Part shown: positions 6,118-8,483 of the stretch, one piece after another
Numbering within the stretch: position 1 is the stretch's first letter
Layout of the letters: the number at the start of each line of letters is the position of its first letter
Source: Desulfurococcales archaeon
GTDB lineage: Archaea > Thermoproteota > Thermoprotei_A > Sulfolobales > Ignisphaeraceae
NCBI GenBank assembly: GCA_027066265.1
Contig: JAMOOB010000298.1
Span: 1 to 8,483 of the forward strand
Reading direction: 5' to 3'
DNA length: 8,483 bases
The notes under the pieces: model-generated
The model's database searches: none
Told to the model about the DNA's origin: nothing
The model's input: the letters and a program-made list of their open reading frames with translations, nothing else
Position numbers and translations under genes: made by a program

Positions 6118-6544
6118 AGCGATTTGTTTCGTGCATGGTGCATAGATGAAGTGAGGATGTGCATTCCATGAATGATTCGAAGCATAGATATACGATCTCG
6201 ACAAAGATACTCGACTTCGTGGTCGATCTGCGCACCGATCTCTACCAATGTTTAGTACTACACCGCTATACTACGGAGGTATGGGTGGAAGTTCTATCGC
6301 TTCCTCACCTATAGATAACTGCATGCCGTCGACAACGTTATTAAGAACACGTTGCTTCACAACCCTCTATCTCCAACTAACGCTAAGCACAACATGTTCA
6401 TTGAATGCAAATCAATCGAAATCCGAAATCTTTAGGTCTAGAACTATTTCGACGACCTTTTCAGCAACTCCGATGCGTTTAAGATATGGAGTTATACTCA
6501 GATTTCAGAGTATAATAATGCTTAATAGTGTTGTTTAAGATTGT
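6118..6544. other. Intergenic region without a convincing intact gene
   Basis: 427 bases between the HExxH gene and the permease gene. It holds the degenerate minus-strand frame at 6271-6504 and a 48-codon plus-strand frame at 6168-6314 (starting MNDSKHRY, with GTGAGGATG a little upstream) that partly overlaps it and matches nothing I recognise. A Ser/Thr-rich plus-strand frame at 6248-6538 looks like antisense to the degenerate frame. No tRNA, CRISPR unit or strong terminator was seen. Confidence 0.6.
6271..6504 (-). pseudogene. Degenerate reading frame with two internal stops
   Basis: One minus-strand frame reads as protein-like text broken by TGA (6412-6414) and TAG (6367-6369). Segments are LKRIGVAEKVVEIVLDLKI (within the first 30 codons), FAFNEHVVLSVSWR, and RVVKQRVLNNVVDGMQLSIG ending in EEAIELPPIPP. 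The residue pattern (amphipathic, Val/Glu/Lys/Leu-rich) resembles real coding sequence more than shadow frames do, and there is no start codon at the 5' end. It may be the remains of a gene of 80 or more codons. Chance cannot be excluded, since about 30 open codons is not rare. No family recognised. Confidence 0.3.
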
Positions 6545-7276
6545 TTAACCTAACTTGGCTCGTTTATACACTAATGAAGTTATGACCAAGAATTCTATTA
6601 TGAATGCGATTATCGTTGTCATTAGGTGTTGTTGAGTACATTGCTCTACTCCCAGAATTATTTTCATTATTTCTGAAATATTGAATGTTGGGATCGCGTA
6701 TGCTAGAATTCTTAGCGGTTCGGGCCATACAGTCAACGGATAGTATATAGGCGGCAGAACAACAAAAACTATTGTCAAAATACGGATTATGTTACCCGTC
6801 GCAAGTACATCCATCCTAACAGGTACTAGGTATCCGATTAATACCGACGTTATCCACAGTATGAGCGTCATAAATACAACCAGTAGAAGCTTTATAATAC
6901 AACATTTAGTCAAGATAAATATCATTAGTAGGCATACAGCTACAGAAGGTAATGTTGTCAAGAATATACCTAATGCTAAGCCTACTCTGAACTCAAAGCT
7001 CGTTAAAGGTGATGCCAAGAAGAAATCCCTAAGCCCTTCAATAGCGTATAGAGCCTCCTCATATGCACTATAAATGCAAGCTGAGAATACTATGCTTATC
7101 AACGCTCCGATGAGAGCATGTATTGCAAGTGTTTTACCTCCAAATGCATAGAACGGAATTATTAGCCATATGGAAGACAAGAACCTTATTACATGGCTAG
7201 ACCATTCCTTCGAGATTGGAACGGCTATGAATAGAGCAACCCCAAGTAATCTTCTTAATGGGGTTAAAACCTTCAT
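6545..7276 (-). CDS. ABC-2 type transporter permease
   Basis: Membrane subunit of an ABC exporter, partner of the ATPase encoded just upstream. Its 243 residues contain about six hydrophobic segments (near 31-50, 52-72, 108-133, 137-160, 168-190 and 217-238). Typical ABC-2 features are FFLASPLTSFEFRVGLALG (after the second helix) and PPIYYPLTVWPEPLRILAYA (before the last third), the latter like the family's Px2-3P...P(x)W..L loop. ATG 7276 was chosen because it overlaps the ATPase stop in an ATGA and has GGTGG five bases upstream (7282-7286); earlier starts at 7312 (GTG) and 7288 (ATG) are possible but would overlap the ATPase gene more. The substrate is unknown; the PqqD-like gene two positions upstream suggests a modified peptide. 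No strong terminator is visible after the stop. Confidence 0.85.
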   Translation of the reverse strand: MKVLTPLRRLLGVALFIAVPISKEWSSHVIRFLSSIWLIIPFYAFGGKTLAIHALIGALISIVFSACIYSAYEEALYAIEGLRDFFLASPLTSFEFRVGLALGIFLTTLPSVAVCLLMIFILTKCCIIKLLLVVFMTLILWITSVLIGYLVPVRMDVLATGNIIRILTIVFVVLPPIYYPLTVWPEPLRILAYAIPTFNISEIMKIILGVEQCTQQHLMTTIIAFIIEFLVITSLVYKRAKLG

Positions 7277-8193
7277 GATGTCCACCATAGGAACGCATCT
7301 TTTAATGTGCACCTTCTAGTTTTGAACTCTATGCCATGTTTACATAAAATATCGAGTAAGTGTTCGTAGGCGTCTCTATGAACGTATACGGATATTGCTG
7401 TACCTAGATCTACGATCTTTTCTATGAAACGCAGTGACGCACTATCTTTGAACGTATTGTAGAACTTGTTTGGTTCTAGTATGTCTAAACATACTTTATT
7501 CTTAAAGAATGACAAGATGTTTTGAGGTTTATCGTGGAGTATTAGCTTACCCTTATTAATCATTATAACTTCTTCCACATGCTCCTCTACTTCCTCCATC
7601 TCATGTGTTGTAACGAGGACTTTAATACCTTCTTTAGTCATCCTAGACATCAATCCCCAGAACTTGATTCTATTAGCAGGATCCAATCCTGTTGTAGGTT
7701 CGTCAAGGAAGACAGCCTCAACCTCGTATGGAGCTAAAGCAGCAGCTATGATCACCAACTTTCTTTGTCCTCCAGAAAGGCGTAAGCAGGTAATATTTCT
7801 TAGATCCCACAGATCGAAAAGTTCTAAGACTTCTCGAGCTCGTTTCTTTGCTTCACTAAGGCTGTAGCCTCTAGCGACAAGATAGTATACAACGTGCTCA
7901 TATACAGTAGCCCTACTATCAGGAGAAACATCTTGTGGTACTAACGATATACGCTTCTTAATCTCCTTTAATTTCTCGGTTACGCTGATACCAAGAACGC
8001 GTATAGCTCCTTTAGTCGGTTTTAAAAGTCCCGTCGCTATCCTCACGAAAGTTGTCTTACCAGCACCATTAGGACCTATTAAGCCTAGTATTCGAGCCTT
8101 AGTATTGAATGTAAGATTATCAAGCGCTATAATACCATTATCATAGACCTTGGTTAAGTTGATAGCTTCGATAAAATAGTCTGACCCACCCAT
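7273..8193 (-). CDS. ABC transporter ATP-binding protein
   Basis: Cytoplasmic ATPase that powers the ABC-2 permease. In 306 residues all nucleotide-binding motifs are intact: Walker A GPNGAGKTT (40-48), Q-loop Q87 (LVPQD), signature LSGGQ (139-143), Walker B VEAVFLDEP (158-166), D-loop GLDP and the H-loop His197 (TTHEME). The order and spacing are those of the drug/lipid/peptide exporter (DrrA/CcmA-like) class. An extension of about 85 residues follows the core and ends in LKDAFLWW, like the C-terminal ALEDAF motif in this class. The ATG at 8193 lies inside the preceding PqqD-like gene (40-base overlap), and the stop overlaps the permease start, so the three genes form a tight operon. A GAGAGG sits immediately before the ATG, closer than usual for a ribosome site. 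Confidence 0.95.
   Translation of the reverse strand: MGGSDYFIEAINLTKVYDNGIIALDNLTFNTKARILGLIGPNGAGKTTFVRIATGLLKPTKGAIRVLGISVTEKLKEIKKRISLVPQDVSPDSRATVYEHVVYYLVARGYSLSEAKKRAREVLELFDLWDLRNITCLRLSGGQRKLVIIAAALAPYEVEAVFLDEPTTGLDPANRIKFWGLMSRMTKEGIKVLVTTHEMEEVEEHVEEVIMINKGKLILHDKPQNILSFFKNKVCLDILEPNKFYNTFKDSASLRFIEKIVDLGTAISVYVHRDAYEHLLDILCKHGIEFKTRRCTLKDAFLWWTS
7282..7286 (-). promoter_or_regulatory. Shine-Dalgarno GGTGG for the permease gene
   Basis: GGTGG on the minus strand, five bases before the ATG at 7276 and within the end of the ATPase gene. It decides the start in favour of the ATGA overlap. Confidence 0.6.
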
Positions 8194-8456
8194 CCTCTCT
8201 CAACCAAGTATCTCAGTGCATTAATAAGCGCTTGTAATTCATTTCCCGATAAATTGAGAAGCTTGATGAGATCACTCGATATGCTACCCTCCGATAGTAG
8301 GGCTATAGCTTTGCCTAAATCTTTCGAGAGGAATATGAGGTCCCGTGTTCGTCTATCTATCATTATAGATGGATCCTCAGGACAAATGCACAAGACTACA
8401 TTTTTGGTTACTTTAAAAGTCCTACATTTTATGTATCTATGCGAAGTATTCGACAC
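8154..8456 (-). CDS. PqqD-like small protein (putative peptide-recognition domain)
   Basis: A 100-residue protein whose body resembles PqqD/RRE-type domains, small winged-helix-like modules that bind precursor peptides for radical SAM and other RiPP-modifying enzymes. Seen: a beta-rich first third (residues 13-36) with MIDRRTRDLIFLSKDLGKAI (32-51) in the place of the family's hydrophobic 'Lnetaa..iw' stretch, then ALLSEGSISSDLIKLL (52-67), and NELQALINALRYLVERGWV (72-90), matching the closing 'v..fl..L.erGll' helix. GTG 8456 is the start: an in-frame TAG lies at 8472-8474 and GGTGGTG (8461-8467) sits four bases upstream. Its 3' end overlaps the ATPase gene by 40 bases. The assignment is by residue pattern only; a different wHTH-like regulator of the transporter is the main alternative. 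Confidence 0.5.
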   Translation of the reverse strand: MSNTSHRYIKCRTFKVTKNVVLCICPEDPSIMIDRRTRDLIFLSKDLGKAIALLSEGSISSDLIKLLNLSGNELQALINALRYLVERGWVGQTILSKLST

Positions 8457-8460
8457 AACA

Positions 8461-8467
8461 CACCACC
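8461..8467 (-). promoter_or_regulatory. Shine-Dalgarno GGTGGTG for the PqqD-like gene
   Basis: Strong GGTGGTG on the minus strand just before the GTG at 8456. Presence of a ribosome site with no TATA box between it and the window edge suggests that the gene is internal to an operon that begins upstream. The bases at 8472-8483 read LIQ then TAG in one minus-strand frame and could be the end of the previous gene, but this is too short to call. Confidence 0.5.
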
Positions 8468-8483
8468 GAAGCTATTGAATCAA

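Noticed and set aside
6168..6314. 48-codon plus-strand frame starting MNDSKHRY with a GTGAGGATG upstream
   Set aside because: Short, no recognised family, and it overlaps the degenerate minus-strand frame; support is too weak to call a gene.
6248..6538. 96-codon plus-strand frame rich in Ser and Thr
   Set aside because: Composition is typical of a frame opposite coding or formerly coding DNA; no ribosome site, promoter or family pattern.
1..8483. CRISPR array, insertion sequence, rRNA or intact tRNA
   Set aside because: No regularly spaced direct repeats, transposase motifs or RNA gene signatures were seen on either strand by eye.

Overview
The window looks like a piece of a thermophilic archaeal chromosome, most likely from the Thermoproteota (crenarchaeal side). 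Evidence: genes start on ATG, GTG and TTG with GGTG-type Shine-Dalgarno motifs or TATA boxes about 25 bases upstream; arginine is often AGG/AGA; genes overlap by ATGA; and the gene families present (FrhAGB-type [NiFe] hydrogenase, short rubrerythrin-like protein, stand-alone ChrB domain) fit that group. No genus can be named from the sequence alone.

Bases 1-2613 (+ strand) are the end of a compact [NiFe] hydrogenase operon: a 5'-truncated large subunit with both Ni-ligand motifs, a small subunit with a C-terminal two-cluster ferredoxin domain, and an FrhB-family flavin/Fe-S subunit. The order A-G-B and the domain content match coenzyme F420-reducing (group 3) hydrogenases; the physiological acceptor here is unproven.

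Bases 2649-4137 (- strand) carry three small genes, each apparently with its own expression signals: a rubredoxin-less rubrerythrin-like diiron protein, a ChrB C-terminal-type protein flanked by a short inverted repeat, and a small unrecognised membrane protein. The first two fit handling of oxidants or toxic oxyanions.

Bases 4178-5026 (- strand) are a broken class I SAM methyltransferase with a Cys-rich, Trm112-like N-terminal region. It has an in-frame amber codon between two conserved motifs, a frameshift and a lost start, so it is called a pseudogene. Bases 5122-6117 (+) encode an unrecognised protein with an HExxH zinc-peptidase motif behind a clear TATA box.

Bases 6118-6544 hold no convincing intact gene, only a degenerate minus-strand reading frame. 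From there to the end the DNA is visibly more AT-rich and holds an overlapping minus-strand operon: a PqqD-like small protein, an ABC ATPase and an ABC-2 permease. This resembles the export end of a peptide-modification (RiPP-type) cluster whose upstream genes would lie beyond base 8483; that is the most promising lead in the window.
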